From: Polynucleobacter necessarius
Lineage (GTDB): Bacteria > Pseudomonadota > Gammaproteobacteria > Burkholderiales > Burkholderiaceae
Reading direction: 5' to 3'
Assembly (NCBI RefSeq): GCF_900095215.1
Contig: NZ_LT606949.1
Coordinates: 1,338,690 to 1,402,689, forward strand
DNA length: 64,000 nucleotides
Made by a program: the position numbers and the translations under genes. Under the pieces are notes generated by a model. That model was given only the letters and a program-made list of their open reading frames with translations, did not search any database and was not told where the DNA came from. Of the stretch, positions 18,831-28,419 are shown one piece after another (position 1 is the first letter of the stretch; every line of letters begins with the position of its first letter).

Positions 18831-19097
18831 TTACGCTGCCATCGCCTTGATAGCTGCGGACAAACGTGACTTCTGGCGAGCCGCAGTATTTTTGTGAGCA
18901 ATCTTTTTATCAGCAATCTTGTCGATTGTTGATTGAGTTGCCGCAAATACTTTCGCTGCAGCTGCTTTATCGCCAGTTTCAATCGCTTTACGAACTGCCT
19001 TGATGGAAGTGCGGAGCTTTGAACGCAAACTGGAGTTATGTTTGTTTTGTTTGACTGCTTTGCGTGCACGCTTACGCGCTTGTGCTGTATTGGCCAT
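18831..19097 (-). CDS. rpsT: 30S ribosomal protein S20
   Basis: An 88-residue, highly basic, all-helical protein beginning [20 protein letters not shown]. It has the typical [18 protein letters not shown] and [19 protein letters not shown] segments. It binds 16S rRNA in the small subunit. It is transcribed divergently from murJ, as in many betaproteobacteria and gammaproteobacteria, and ends at tandem hairpins. The gene is intact. Confidence 0.98.
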   Translation of the reverse strand: MANTAQARKRARKAVKQNKHNSSLRSKLRTSIKAVRKAIETGDKAAAAKVFAATQSTIDKIADKKIAHKNTAARQKSRLSAAIKAMAA

Positions 19098-19247
19098 CTT
19101 TAAACCTTGCCTCTATAAATTGCAAATGCGATTAGTTAAAAATCTTGCGGACTTGCTAGATTCATAAGCAAGCTCGCCAAAAGCCAAGATTTTACCGTAA
19201 AGGGGCAAAAAAGCCCAGCCGACCGATAAATAGGTGAAAATCGCCTC

Positions 19248-20801
19248 ATGAATCTGCTTTCTGCCGCCGCCAAGGTTAGCTCTCTGACCATGCTGTCCCG
19301 CATTACGGGATTGCTCCGGGAGACCCTGATAGCCCGTAGTTTCGGGGCTTCCGAGTGGACGGACGCCTTTAATGTGGCTTTTAGACTGTCCAATTTGCTA
19401 CGTCGGCTATTTGCTGAAGGGGCTTTTTCTCAGGCTTTTGTGCCCATTTTGGGTGAAATTTACACAAATGAGGACCAAAGCAAGGCCAAAATCCTGATTA
19501 ATGCGGTCTCTACGCTGCTATTTTGGGCGTTGCTGCTCACGGTATTGTTGGGAGTTATTGGTGCACCCCCGCTCATTTTTGTCATTGCCACAGGCTTTAA
19601 ATGGGGTCCAGCCTACGACGTCAGCGTTGTCATGACCCGCATCATGTTCCCCTACATTGGACTGATTTCCATGGTCTCGCTGTCGGCGGGCATTCTGAAT
19701 ACTTATCACCGCTTCGCCATTCCTGCCTTCACACCCATTTTACTCAATCTAGCCTTAATCGGCAGCGCTATCTTTTTGGCGCCCCATTTAGATCAGCCAA
19801 TTTATGCCTTGAGCATTGGAGTTTTATTGGGCGGCATTCTCCAGCTAGCAATTCAGATTCCAGCGCTTGCGCGCATTGGTCTTTTGCCACGCATTGGTCT
19901 TTTGCCTGGCGCAATAAAGAGCGCCATCACCAATCCAGATGCAAGACGCGTTTTACGCTTAATGGGGCCCGCGGTATTCGCTGTGTCTGTCGCGCAAATC
20001 TCTCTCATCATCAACACCAATATTGCCTCACGCTTGCAGGCGGGCAGCGTGTCTTGGCTATCGTATGCAGACCGCTTGATGGAGTTTCCGACGGCCTTGC
20101 TTGGTGTTGCTCTCGGCACAGTGCTTTTGCCAAGCCTCAGCAAAGCCAACGCCAAAAAAGATTTAGTTCACGCTGGCGAATTACTCATCTGGGGATTACA
20201 GCTGACATTTTTACTGGCCGCACCTTGCGCGCTGGCGCTCTTCATTTTTGGAGAACCCTTAGCGGCAGTGTTGTATCACTACGGAAAGTTCAACGCACTT
20301 GATGTCTTGATGACACAGCGCGCATTGGCAGCTTATGGAGTTGGCTTGATTGGTTTAATTCTGGTGAAAATTTTGGCGTCTGGCTTTTACTCGCGCCAAG
20401 ATATCCGCACACCAGTCAAGATTGGTTTGCTAGTTTTAGTGGCCACCCAATTGGCTAACTTAGTTTTTGTACCCTGGCTTGGTCACGCGGGGCTTGCCCT
20501 CTCTGTGGGAACTGGCGCATGCCTTAATGCCACATTGCTTTGGGTAGGGCTGCATAGACGCGGGGCGCTACCTAGCTCTGCCTGGACCAAGTACTTAGGC
20601 CAATTACTTTTCGCCCTCATTCCATTCGGAACGGTGCTTTTCTATGCTGCGGGTGCGCACAATTGGATCGCCTTGCAATCTGATCCCTGGACTCGCATTG
20701 GTTTATTAGCTGCATGGCTAGGCATCGCCGCCATTGTTTACTTTGCCTCTCTGGGATTGGTAGGAATTCGCTGGCAAAAATTCTTGCGTCATGCAAAATA
20801 G
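19248..20801 (+). CDS. murJ: lipid II flippase MurJ
   Basis: A 517-residue polytopic membrane protein of the MOP superfamily (MurJ/MviN) that moves lipid II across the inner membrane for peptidoglycan synthesis. It begins with the family signature LLSAAAKVSSLTMLSRITGL, followed by RETLIARSFGASEWTDAFNV and FRLSNLLRRLFAEGAFSQAF. Fourteen or so hydrophobic segments follow. The later YADRLMEFPTALLGVALGTV stretch is highly conserved. Residues about 209-220 contain an in-frame tandem repeat, RIGLLP twice, from an 18-bp duplication, which does not break the frame. The last 11 bases overlap the start of the sirB1 remnant. The gene is essential and intact. Confidence 0.95.
   Translation: MNLLSAAAKVSSLTMLSRITGLLRETLIARSFGASEWTDAFNVAFRLSNLLRRLFAEGAFSQAFVPILGEIYTNEDQSKAKILINAVSTLLFWALLLTVLLGVIGAPPLIFVIATGFKWGPAYDVSVVMTRIMFPYIGLISMVSLSAGILNTYHRFAIPAFTPILLNLALIGSAIFLAPHLDQPIYALSIGVLLGGILQLAIQIPALARIGLLPRIGLLPGAIKSAITNPDARRVLRLMGPAVFAVSVAQISLIINTNIASRLQAGSVSWLSYADRLMEFPTALLGVALGTVLLPSLSKANAKKDLVHAGELLIWGLQLTFLLAAPCALALFIFGEPLAAVLYHYGKFNALDVLMTQRALAAYGVGLIGLILVKILASGFYSRQDIRTPVKIGLLVLVATQLANLVFVPWLGHAGLALSVGTGACLNATLLWVGLHRRGALPSSAWTKYLGQLLFALIPFGTVLFYAAGAHNWIALQSDPWTRIGLLAAWLGIAAIVYFASLGLVGIRWQKFLRHAK
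19872..19907 (+). repeat. 18-bp in-frame tandem duplication inside murJ
   Basis: Positions 19872-19889 (CGCATTGGTCTTTTGCCA) and 19890-19907 are direct tandem copies differing only in the last base. They encode RIGLLP-RIGLLP in a loop between predicted membrane helices. Confidence 0.9.
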
Positions 20802-21651
20802 CCTTTATGCCAACACAACAACTCGACTACTTCACCTCATTATAGTTGCTGAAGACGAACACTTTCCCTTAACCGAGGCTGCGATTGCTGTCGCTCAACA
20901 CGCCTATCCCGATTTAGATGTACAAGGCGTATTAGACAAGTTGGATCAGCTGGGGAATAAATTAAAGTTGCGTGTAACGCCAGACACATCACCAGTTCAG
21001 CGCCTGCAAATACTTAAGCATTTCTTTTATACCGAATTGGGCTTTGGTCCAAATCCCAATGATTTTTATGTCCCTGAAAATTCGTACTTGCATTACGTAC
21101 TTGAAAATCGCAGAGGCATTCCCATCTGATTAGCTATTCTGATGATGGAGCTAGGCAATCAAATTGGTTTAAAGATTCGAGGCGTTTCATTTCCGAATCA
21201 CTTCATGATGCGTATCTCCATACAACAGGGTGCAGTCATTATCGATCCATTGACTGGTGAATCCCTATCCAAGGCTCAGCTCCAAGAAATGCTCGATCCC
21301 TACGTGGATGCCAAAGGCTATCGTGGCGAACTGAGTCTGCCACTCAATATCTTCCTACGTGCATCCAGTTCGCGTGAAATGCTGTCGCGCTTCCTCAGAA
21401 ACCTCAAAATGATTTACTCGGAGCATGAACGCTGGGAACGCCTGTTAGGCAGACAGGAACGTTTAGTTATTCTGCGGCACGACTCTATAGAAGAAATTCG
21501 CGATCGCGGACTCATCTTTGCGCAGCTCGAGTATTTGCGCCCAGCCCTGGAAGATATGCATCGCTATCTCAGCGAACCTCCGGTGGCTGAAGATGCAAGC
21601 GATATTCGTGAGCACATTGCTACGCTCGAAAGCCAAACTAAACTGCACTAA
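20791..21651 (+). pseudogene. sirB1: SirB1 family (transglutaminase-like) protein, single nonsense codon
   Basis: One continuous frame from ATG 20791 to the stop at 21651 encodes a SirB1/YchA-type protein, apart from a TGA at 21127-21129. The first part ends HYVLENRRGIPI and the frame resumes LAILMMELGNQIGLKIRGVS, FPNHFMMRI. The region around the stop is the most conserved part of the family (RRGIPISL.LL.MEIG...G.PGHF). The stop most likely replaces serine by a TCA to TGA change. The remaining sequence, including IIDPLTGESLSKAQLQEML and the tetratricopeptide-like C-terminal helices, is undamaged, which suggests a recent loss. It overlaps the end of murJ by 11 bases. The family function is poorly known. 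Confidence 0.85.
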
Positions 21652-21664
21652 AGAAAAATCAGTT

Positions 21665-22309
21665 TTAGTTTTTCTTGCGTTGAAAAATTTTATAGATCGC
21701 CGCGAAAGCGACGGGAATAGCTGCGGCACCAACGCCCACCAAAACGATCACATTCAGGTTCTGACGTATTACCGGAATATTGCCAAAGAAATATCCGGCA
21801 ATGACCAAACCAAATACCCAGAGTGCGGCGCCCGTAATGTTGAATAACTGAAAGCGTGAGAAGTTCATTTCCGATACACCAGCAACGAAAGGCGCAAAGG
21901 TACGAATAATGGGCAAAAAGCGTGCAAGGATGATAGTCTTGCCGCCATGCTTTTCATAAAAGGCGTGGGTTTTCAACAAGGCGCCCTGATCAATCCAGCG
22001 CGACTGGGTACTGAACACTCTTTTGCCGATCCAGCGACCAATAAAATGGTTCACCGTATTGCCTGCAACCGCGGCAATCAATAAGCCAATACATAAAGTC
22101 CAGATATTGAAATGCTCAGTGGCGCAATAAGCACCCGCGACAAACAAGAGTGAATCACCCGGTAGGAACGGCGCAACCACTAAGCCAGTCTCAGCAAAAA
22201 CAATCGCAAATAACAAACCATAAGCCCAAGGGCCGTATTGCTGAATGACGATATCGAGATGTTTATCAATATGCAGCAATAAATCACTGATTTGCAAAAA
22301 GGTATCCAT
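21665..22309 (-). CDS. DedA/VTT family membrane protein
   Basis: A 214-residue inner-membrane protein. The DedA core is visible: the segment FAETGLVVAPFLPGDSLLFVAG with its conserved Glu and the F-PGD motif, then GNTVNHFIGRWIGKRVF. The highly conserved FLPIIRTFAPFVAGVSEMNFS includes the Arg needed for activity. About five hydrophobic helices are predicted. DedA proteins support membrane homeostasis, and some members act as lipid-carrier flippases. Which subfamily this belongs to cannot be fixed by eye. It faces the sirB1 remnant with a 13-base gap and diverges from miaA. Confidence 0.9.
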   Translation of the reverse strand: MDTFLQISDLLLHIDKHLDIVIQQYGPWAYGLLFAIVFAETGLVVAPFLPGDSLLFVAGAYCATEHFNIWTLCIGLLIAAVAGNTVNHFIGRWIGKRVFSTQSRWIDQGALLKTHAFYEKHGGKTIILARFLPIIRTFAPFVAGVSEMNFSRFQLFNITGAALWVFGLVIAGYFFGNIPVIRQNLNVIVLVGVGAAAIPVAFAAIYKIFQRKKN

Positions 22310-22367
22310 AAACTCGCTCTCTAACTGATGGGTTGTTGCGGATATTAACAGGCTCTTATAATTAGGT

Positions 22368-23372
22368 ATGCCAACTGAACCCTACATTCAGCCTATGCAT
22401 GCTCTAAATGAAGCCCCCATTCTTTGTATTGTTGGGCTCACTGGCGCAGGCAAAACCCATCTCGCTATGTCTCTAGCAGAACATGCGAAATCTATTGGCT
22501 TAACAATTGAACTCATCAGCATGGACTCCGCATTGGTCTATCGCGGCTTAGATATCGGCAGCGCTAAACCAACTAAAGCAGAGCAAGCGGCTGTGATTCA
22601 TCATCTGATTGACATCATGGATCCCACTGAAGTGTATTCAGCCGCTCGTTTTGCGAAAGACGCGAAACGACTCTGCGTAGAAATTCGTGAGCGAGGCAAT
22701 GTTCCTGTAGTGGTTGGCGGCACCATGTTGTATTGGCGCGCTTGGGCACATGGTCTTTCGTCGCTACCACCAGCCAATCCAGAAATTCGCGCTCAATTGG
22801 ATGAAGAAGGCAAGACAATTGGTTGGCCAGAGATGCATGACAAACTGGCCAAAGTCGATCCTGAAACCGCGGCCCGCTTAATGCCCAATGACTCACAACG
22901 CGTGCAACGTGCTTTGGAGGTTTTTCAAATCACTGGCAAGCCGATGTCCAAACTATTGTCCGACTCGCCAAGCGAAGACGGTAGAGAGGGTTCAGCTATT
23001 CCCTCTTGGATTAACTTAGTGTCACTAGAGCCAAGCGATCGTAAGCGGTTACATTTGAATTTAGACAAGCGCTTTGATGAAATGCTTGCCGCTGGTTTTA
23101 TGGAAGAGGTGAGAGCGCTACGCGCTAATAATGGTCTGCATGCGGATCTACCCGCGATTCGTTCTGTCGGCTATCGCCAAGCCTGGGAATTTCTGAACAG
23201 TGAGATTGATGCCGAGCAAATGCGCTACAAAGCATTGGCGGCGACCAGACAACTTGGCAAGCGACAACTCACCTGGCTGCGCGCAATTGAAGGAAGAAAA
23301 ACATTTGACCCCTTCAACCCCGAAGAGCTGAAGGCGGCTTTAGATTACTGCAAGCACACTCTCAAAAAATAA
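22368..23372 (+). CDS. miaA: tRNA dimethylallyltransferase
   Basis: This enzyme attaches a dimethylallyl group to A37 of tRNAs reading codons that start with U. The 334-residue sequence has the P-loop GLTGAGKTHLA, the catalytic-area ISMDSALVYRGLDIGSAKPT, the VVVGGTMLYWRAWAHGLSSL segment and, near the end, the AIRSVGYRQAWEFL motif followed by LGKRQLTWLR. It begins at ATG 22368, and an internal ATG nine codons later is possible. It uses DMAPP from the pathway that ends with IspH at the left edge of the window. It is convergent with purM. The gene is intact. Confidence 0.95.
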   Translation: MPTEPYIQPMHALNEAPILCIVGLTGAGKTHLAMSLAEHAKSIGLTIELISMDSALVYRGLDIGSAKPTKAEQAAVIHHLIDIMDPTEVYSAARFAKDAKRLCVEIRERGNVPVVVGGTMLYWRAWAHGLSSLPPANPEIRAQLDEEGKTIGWPEMHDKLAKVDPETAARLMPNDSQRVQRALEVFQITGKPMSKLLSDSPSEDGREGSAIPSWINLVSLEPSDRKRLHLNLDKRFDEMLAAGFMEEVRALRANNGLHADLPAIRSVGYRQAWEFLNSEIDAEQMRYKALAATRQLGKRQLTWLRAIEGRKTFDPFNPEELKAALDYCKHTLKK

Positions 23373-23387
23373 TTGAGATGGATCGTT

Positions 23388-24440
23388 TTAGATAACGATC
23401 GTTTGTGGCGCATCCTTTGGACGCTCCACGACTTCGCCTACAGTCCAAGCCTTAAGGCCTTGCGCAGTTAATGACTTGATTGCGGTATCAGCTTGATCAG
23501 GTGAAACAATGACTACCATGCCGATGCCACAGTTAAATACACGCACCATCTCCGCATCAGCAACGCCACCCTTCATTTGCAACCAACGGAAGAGCTCTGG
23601 CATTTGCCAACTATCGCGATGCAAAACTGCTTGAGTATTTTCTGGGAGTACGCGAGGAACGTTATCGACCAAGCCGCTGCCAGTGATATGCGCCATTCCT
23701 TTTACGTTGATTTCAGCAATCAACTTTAAAAGTGGTTTTACATAAATTTCAGTTGGCGCCATAACGACATCGCCCAATGGACGGCCGCCCAAGTCATCGC
23801 TTGGTTTTGAGCCAGCGCGTTCAATAATTTTGCGCACCAATGAGTAACCATTAGAGTGCGCGCCACTTGAGCCAATCGCTAATACAACATCACCGGGAAC
23901 AATCGTCGCACCAGTAATGATTTTGGATTTCTCAACCGCGCCCACTGCAAATCCAGCCAAATCATATTCGCCTGGAGGGTACATACCTGGCATTTCCGCA
24001 GTCTCGCCGCCAATCAGCGCGCAACCAGATAATTCGCAACCTTTAGCAATCCCGCCAACTACGGTTGCGGCAGTGTCTACAGTCAACTTGCCACAAGCAA
24101 AGTAATCCAAGAAGAAAAGGGGCTCAGCGCCTTGTACCAGAATGTCATTCACACTCATCGCTACCAAATCTTGGCCGATGGTTTCATGGCGATTCCACTC
24201 AAAAGCCAACCTAAGCTTAGTACCTACGCCATCCGTACCGGAAACTAATACCGGCTCTTTGTAGCGCTTAGGCACCTCAAAAAGGGCTCCAAAACCACCA
24301 ATTCCCGCCAAAACGCCTTCGCGCATGGTTTTCTTGGCAAGCGACTTAATACGATCAACCAGGTCGTCCCCAGCGTCAATATCAACGCCAGCGTCACGGT
24401 AGGAAAGGCCTTTGGAGGAAGAATTAGTAGATGAAGTCAT
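23388..24440 (-). CDS. purM: phosphoribosylformylglycinamidine cyclo-ligase (AIR synthetase)
   Basis: A 350-residue enzyme of the AIR synthetase fold that closes the imidazole ring with ATP in purine synthesis. It starts [20 protein letters not shown]. It has the [12 protein letters not shown] segment, the nucleotide-binding [17 protein letters not shown], the [19 protein letters not shown] and [12 protein letters not shown] segments, and the C-terminal [16 protein letters not shown]. The length is normal. It diverges from the broken PerM gene with 73 bases between, a neighbourhood conserved in Burkholderiales. The gene is intact. Confidence 0.97.
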   Translation of the reverse strand: MTSSTNSSSKGLSYRDAGVDIDAGDDLVDRIKSLAKKTMREGVLAGIGGFGALFEVPKRYKEPVLVSGTDGVGTKLRLAFEWNRHETIGQDLVAMSVNDILVQGAEPLFFLDYFACGKLTVDTAATVVGGIAKGCELSGCALIGGETAEMPGMYPPGEYDLAGFAVGAVEKSKIITGATIVPGDVVLAIGSSGAHSNGYSLVRKIIERAGSKPSDDLGGRPLGDVVMAPTEIYVKPLLKLIAEINVKGMAHITGSGLVDNVPRVLPENTQAVLHRDSWQMPELFRWLQMKGGVADAEMVRVFNCGIGMVVIVSPDQADTAIKSLTAQGLKAWTVGEVVERPKDAPQTIVI

Positions 24441-24513
24441 ATCAGAGCCGGAATATTAGTCAAAAGTGCTACTTCGTCAGTAGAATCATTGCATTCTAGA
24501 GGATTGAAGCAAG

Positions 24514-25504
24514 ATGGCTGAAATTTTTACCCCTTTTCTCACCGCATTCATTCTGGCGTATGCCTTACGCCCTGTTTGCCTGTTGCTTGAGCGACATCGA
24601 CTGCCTCGGGCGCTAGCTGCTGCCCTCAGCATGCTCATCGGACTCTGCCTCATTTTCTTCATCCTGATCAGCCTGCTCACATATGAAATTCCCCTCATTA
24701 AGGCCAAATTACCTGATTGGATTGCCAATACCCAAGCCTGGTTAGGCCCAAAACTGAGTGATTTGCACGTCAATTTTGATTGGAACACCCTCAAAACCAG
24801 CGCCACCCAAAAAATCACAGAACACATTAATGACAATGCCAACAGCTTAATGTCCTCCACCATCAACACCGTTTTAATGTCAGGAAGCTCGGTCATCGCT
24901 CGTTTTGTGAATGCAGTGTTGATCGTATTTGTGATGTTTTGTTTGCTGATGGACTGGAGTCATTTTTTCGGGCTCGTCAAAAGCATAGTCCCTGTACGCG
25001 CACAAGAAACTGTTCACCACTTAGCAATGCATACCGATGGATTGCTTTCGCAATCTTTCTCAATATTTGCGCGGCATGTTGATTGTGATTTCCATCATGG
25101 CTGTTTTCTACAGCGCTGGATTAAGCCTTATTGGCGTCAAAGGTGCCGCTGCTCTGGGCGTTTTCACCGCGCTCATGATTGTGATGCCATACATCGGCAT
25201 CACCTTAGGTCTCACGCTTGCGACCTTATCAGCACTGCTTCAGTTTGGTCCAGGCACTGAAATTATTGGGGCGCTCATTTTGTTTGGCATTGGCCAATTC
25301 CTAGAGGGCTTCTTCCTAACGCCTCGCCTGGTTGGCGAGCGCATTGGCTTGCATCCTGTAGCGGTCTTATTTGCGTTGCTTTTATTCGGTAAGTTATTTG
25401 GCTTCTTTGGCGTCTTGTTGGCTCTACCTATTAGCGCCGTCAGTCCAGTCTTAGTGAAATATTGCTGGTCTATCTACACGCAAAGCACTTGGTATCAAAA
25501 ATAA
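24514..25504 (+). pseudogene. AI-2E/PerM family transporter, frameshifted by a 10-bp duplication
   Basis: The 5' part encodes membrane segments and the soluble loop of a PerM-like protein (AEIFTPFLTAFILAYALRPV ... VHHLAMHTDGLLSQ). It then loses frame. The second half continues in another frame (YLRGMLIVISIMAVFYSAGL, SLIGVKGAAALGVFTAL, ... PRLVGERIGLHPVAVLFALL). The switch is caused by a tandem near-duplication of 10 bases at 25045-25064, which adds one base modulo three. The N-terminus also lacks the usual first membrane helix, because a TGA closes the frame three codons upstream of the ATG. The family contains ion and small-molecule exporters, and the substrate of this one is unknown. The protein is very probably not made. 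Confidence 0.88.
25045..25064 (+). repeat. 10-bp tandem duplication breaking the PerM frame
   Basis: CTTTCGCAAT (25045-25054) is followed directly by CTTTCTCAAT (25055-25064), matching at 9 of 10 positions. Removing one copy restores the family sequence GLLSQYLRGM. Confidence 0.9.
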
Positions 25505-25515
25505 ATTTGGCAGCA

Positions 25516-26271
25516 ATGAATACCACTCCGCTTCCAAAACAATTTGCGCTAGACATTAGTCACTCTCCTCAAGCTAGCTTAGAAAACTACCTCCCCGGAA
25601 AAGACCTCGCGTTAATTTCCGTCTTACAAACTATTGAGCGCTCTTGGAATAAGCCCACCTCTGCCGGCGCGGACAACCCACTTAATCAACGCTGGATTTA
25701 CTGGTGGGGACCTGAAGGCTCTGGACGAACTCATTTACTTAACGCCATTGGAAACGCGGCTAAGCGGAATGGCCTCACTCACATTCCACTGACTCCAGCG
25801 GAACCCGCTTCATGGGTTCGACTTGAAGACAATATCAACGCGATATCGCAAAGCAGCTCGCCCACAGCCATCACAGTGGATGATGTCGATCAATTAGATG
25901 ATCGACTCATGGGATCCTTGTTTCGCATCCTGAACACAGTACAAGCCAGTAAAGCGATACATATTTTTATGGCTGGCAAGACTGCCCCCGCGAATCTAAA
26001 GCTTCGCGAAGACTTGCGTACCCGTCTAGGCTGGGGTTTGGTCTTTCAGACGCAGCTTTTGGACGATGATGAGAAAATACAGGCGTTGGGTGCGGCGGCC
26101 AAAGCACGCGGGCTGGTTTTATCACCTGATGTATTGCCTTGGTTGCTAAGCCGCTTGTATCGAGATATGCCCAGCTTAATGGCCTTGATTGATGCCTTAG
26201 ACGCCTATTCTTTGGAAACTAAACGTGCTGTAACCTTGCCTCTTGTACGCGAGCTCTTGCAGCCTAAATAA
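25516..26271 (+). CDS. hda: DnaA regulatory inactivator Hda-like protein
   Basis: A 251-residue AAA+ protein related to the DnaA core. It starts MNTTPLPKQFALDISHSPQA and keeps ENYLPG near the nucleotide pocket. The P-loop is WGPEGSGRTHLLNAI with arginine in place of the usual lysine, as in Hda. A Walker B-like TVDDVDQLDD follows, then RLGWGLVFQ and the C-terminal lid helices. Hda works with the loaded sliding clamp to convert DnaA-ATP to DnaA-ADP after initiation. The open frame extends 18 codons upstream into the PerM remnant; I place the start at the internal ATG 25516 because family similarity begins there. Confidence 0.88.
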   Translation: MNTTPLPKQFALDISHSPQASLENYLPGKDLALISVLQTIERSWNKPTSAGADNPLNQRWIYWWGPEGSGRTHLLNAIGNAAKRNGLTHIPLTPAEPASWVRLEDNINAISQSSSPTAITVDDVDQLDDRLMGSLFRILNTVQASKAIHIFMAGKTAPANLKLREDLRTRLGWGLVFQTQLLDDDEKIQALGAAAKARGLVLSPDVLPWLLSRLYRDMPSLMALIDALDAYSLETKRAVTLPLVRELLQPK

Positions 26272-26289
26272 TTCACTCAGTAATCATTT

Positions 26290-26970
26290 GTGACCCAGGT
26301 AGCCCTTTTCGATTTAGACCACACCTTATTGCCCTGCGATAGTGACTATGAATGGGGTCAATTTTTGGCTCGCATCGGCGTTGTTGACAGCGAATACTAT
26401 GCAAGACAAAACGAACGTTTTTATCAAGACTACAAAGAAGGCAAACTCGATATTCATGAGTTTCTGCGTTTTGCCCTAAAGCCGCTCTCTGAGCACTCTC
26501 GTGCTCAACTAAAAGATTGGCACGATGCCTTCATGGAAGAAGTGATTAACGGCCAAATAAGACAGCAAGCGATGGATCTCATCAAACGTCACCAAGATGC
26601 TGGCGACCTCTGCTGCGTAATCACCGCCACCAATAGTTTTGTGACGCGTCCGATCGTTGAACGTTTTGGCATTGAGCATCTAATCGCGACCGAGCCTGCC
26701 ACGACAGATAATCAGCCCTTGTCTAACTACACTGGTGAAGTCAAAGGCATCCCGAATTTTCGTGAGGGCAAGATCCAGAATCTACACGACTGGTTAGCAT
26801 CCCAAAAATTGTCATTGGATCACTTGCCATATAGCTACTTTTATTCTGACTCGATGAACGATTTACCTTTACTTGAAAAGGTAAGTCATCCTGTCGCGAC
26901 CAATCCAGATGATCGCCTTCGCAATGAAGCTAAGCAGCGCAACTGGCCCATTCTTGCATTGGTTGCATGA
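26290..26970 (+). CDS. HAD-IB family phosphatase (SerB/histidinol-phosphatase-like)
   Basis: A 226-residue HAD hydrolase. Motif I is ALFDLDHTLLPCDS with the nucleophilic and acid-base aspartates. Motif II is the threonine or serine in CVITATNSF. Motif III has the lysine in FREGKIQN, and motif IV is YFYSDSMNDLPLL. Its helical cap after motif I places it in subfamily IB, with phosphoserine phosphatase. The substrate cannot be told from the sequence. The start is a GTG at 26290 and its stop overlaps the pcnB ATG (ATGA). The order hda-HAD-pcnB-folK-panB is conserved in Burkholderiales. Confidence 0.88.
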   Translation: MTQVALFDLDHTLLPCDSDYEWGQFLARIGVVDSEYYARQNERFYQDYKEGKLDIHEFLRFALKPLSEHSRAQLKDWHDAFMEEVINGQIRQQAMDLIKRHQDAGDLCCVITATNSFVTRPIVERFGIEHLIATEPATTDNQPLSNYTGEVKGIPNFREGKIQNLHDWLASQKLSLDHLPYSYFYSDSMNDLPLLEKVSHPVATNPDDRLRNEAKQRNWPILALVA

Positions 26971-28367
26971 TCACTAAATTTATCAAACGCATTTTGCGGC
27001 GTGACCCCATGGTCAAGCACACCCACGCCAATAACACTGGCGCGCCAAAGCGCATTCCTAAAAAAGCGCATCGGATTGACCCTCATTTACTTTCTAAGAA
27101 CGCGATAAAAGTAACGCACACTTTGCAGCAAGCAGGTTATGAGGCATTTATTGTTGGCGGCGCGGTTCGCGATCTTGCCCTGGGTATTAGTCCAAAAGAT
27201 TTTGATGTCGCAACCAATGCCACACCAGATCATGTACAAAGATTGTTTCATAAAGCGCGTCTGATTGGTCGCCGCTTTCAGATTGTGCATGTCACCTTTT
27301 TTGGAAAAGGACACCCTGAAATTATTGAAGTATCCACCTTTAGAGCCCTGCTAGATAACGCTGGAGACCATGTAGCGGAAAGTGGCCGCATTCTACGCGA
27401 TAACGTCTGGGGATCACAAGGTGAAGATGCTGCGAGACGTGATTTCACAATTAATGCGATGTATTACGACCCTTCTTCAGAGACCGTGCTTGACTATCAC
27501 GGCGGCATGGCTGACATGCAAAAGAAAACGTTGCGCATGATTGGCGATCCTGCTAAACGCTATCGTGAAGATCCCGTGCGCATGCTCAGAGCGGTTCGCT
27601 TTGCTGCCAAAACTGGCTTTGCATTAGATAACGCTACCCGAGCTCCGATCGCTCAGCTTGGCAAACTATTAAATGACGTTCCATCGGCCAGACTATTTGA
27701 CGAAATTCTCAAACTCTTGATGTCTGGTTACTCTTGGCGAGCGATTCAAGGACTCAAATCAGCGGGACTCCATCATGGCCTTCTGCCGCTCCTAGATCAC
27801 ATCCTAGATGAAGGCAAAGATTCCAAAGATGCCAATGAGTTTGTAAAACTTGCATTAGCCAACACCGATCAACGCATTCAGTCTGGCAAAAGTGTTTCAG
27901 CAGGTTTTTTGTTTGCCACCTTACTTTGGCCAGATTTATTAAAAAACTGGAAAGCCAACACCAGTAAAGGTATGGCCAATATTCCCGCATTACATGATGC
28001 GATGGATGACACGATTGCCACCCAAAGTAGCGGCATGACTATTCAGCGGCGTTTTGAAAGCGATATGCGCGAGATTTGGTCTATGCAGCCACGCTTTGAG
28101 AGACGAGTCGGACGCTACCCCTATCGCCTCATTGAATCCCCACGCTTTAGGGCGGGTTATGACTTTATGCTGCTTCGTTGCGCTACTGGCGAGTTAAACC
28201 CAGCAATCGGTCAATGGTGGACGGCATTCATTGCAGCAGACCCTGCTGGACAAGATGAGCTCATGGCTAGCGCTAAAAACGAAACCGGAAATACTCCCAG
28301 TCCAGCTAAAAGACGGCGCCGCAGAAAACCAAAATCAGCAGCGCCCTCAGAAGGTGCGGCGAGCTAA
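26967..28367 (+). CDS. pcnB: poly(A) polymerase I
   Basis: A 466-residue nucleotidyltransferase of the class II CCA/poly(A) type that adds 3' A-tails to RNAs, usually marking them for decay. The catalytic GGAVRDL and KDFDVAT motifs are present. So are the RRFQIVHV basic segment and EVSTFRA, the ARRDFTINAMYYD motif with the third carboxylate, and FDEILKLLMSG. The C-terminal tail is lysine/arginine-rich (SPAKRRRRRKPKSAAP), typical of PcnB rather than of CCA-adding enzymes. It overlaps the preceding HAD gene by 4 bases. The gene is intact. Confidence 0.93.
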   Translation: MITKFIKRILRRDPMVKHTHANNTGAPKRIPKKAHRIDPHLLSKNAIKVTHTLQQAGYEAFIVGGAVRDLALGISPKDFDVATNATPDHVQRLFHKARLIGRRFQIVHVTFFGKGHPEIIEVSTFRALLDNAGDHVAESGRILRDNVWGSQGEDAARRDFTINAMYYDPSSETVLDYHGGMADMQKKTLRMIGDPAKRYREDPVRMLRAVRFAAKTGFALDNATRAPIAQLGKLLNDVPSARLFDEILKLLMSGYSWRAIQGLKSAGLHHGLLPLLDHILDEGKDSKDANEFVKLALANTDQRIQSGKSVSAGFLFATLLWPDLLKNWKANTSKGMANIPALHDAMDDTIATQSSGMTIQRRFESDMREIWSMQPRFERRVGRYPYRLIESPRFRAGYDFMLLRCATGELNPAIGQWWTAFIAADPAGQDELMASAKNETGNTPSPAKRRRRRKPKSAAPSEGAAS

Positions 28368-28419
28368 GCAGACTTAGAGAAATTTCAGTAAAGTAGTTTC
28401 ACCTCTAGTTTGGAATCGT

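Noticed and set aside
19601..20302. 233-residue open frame overlapping murJ
   Set aside because: It lies entirely within murJ in another frame, has no family similarity and no ribosome site; it is a shadow frame.
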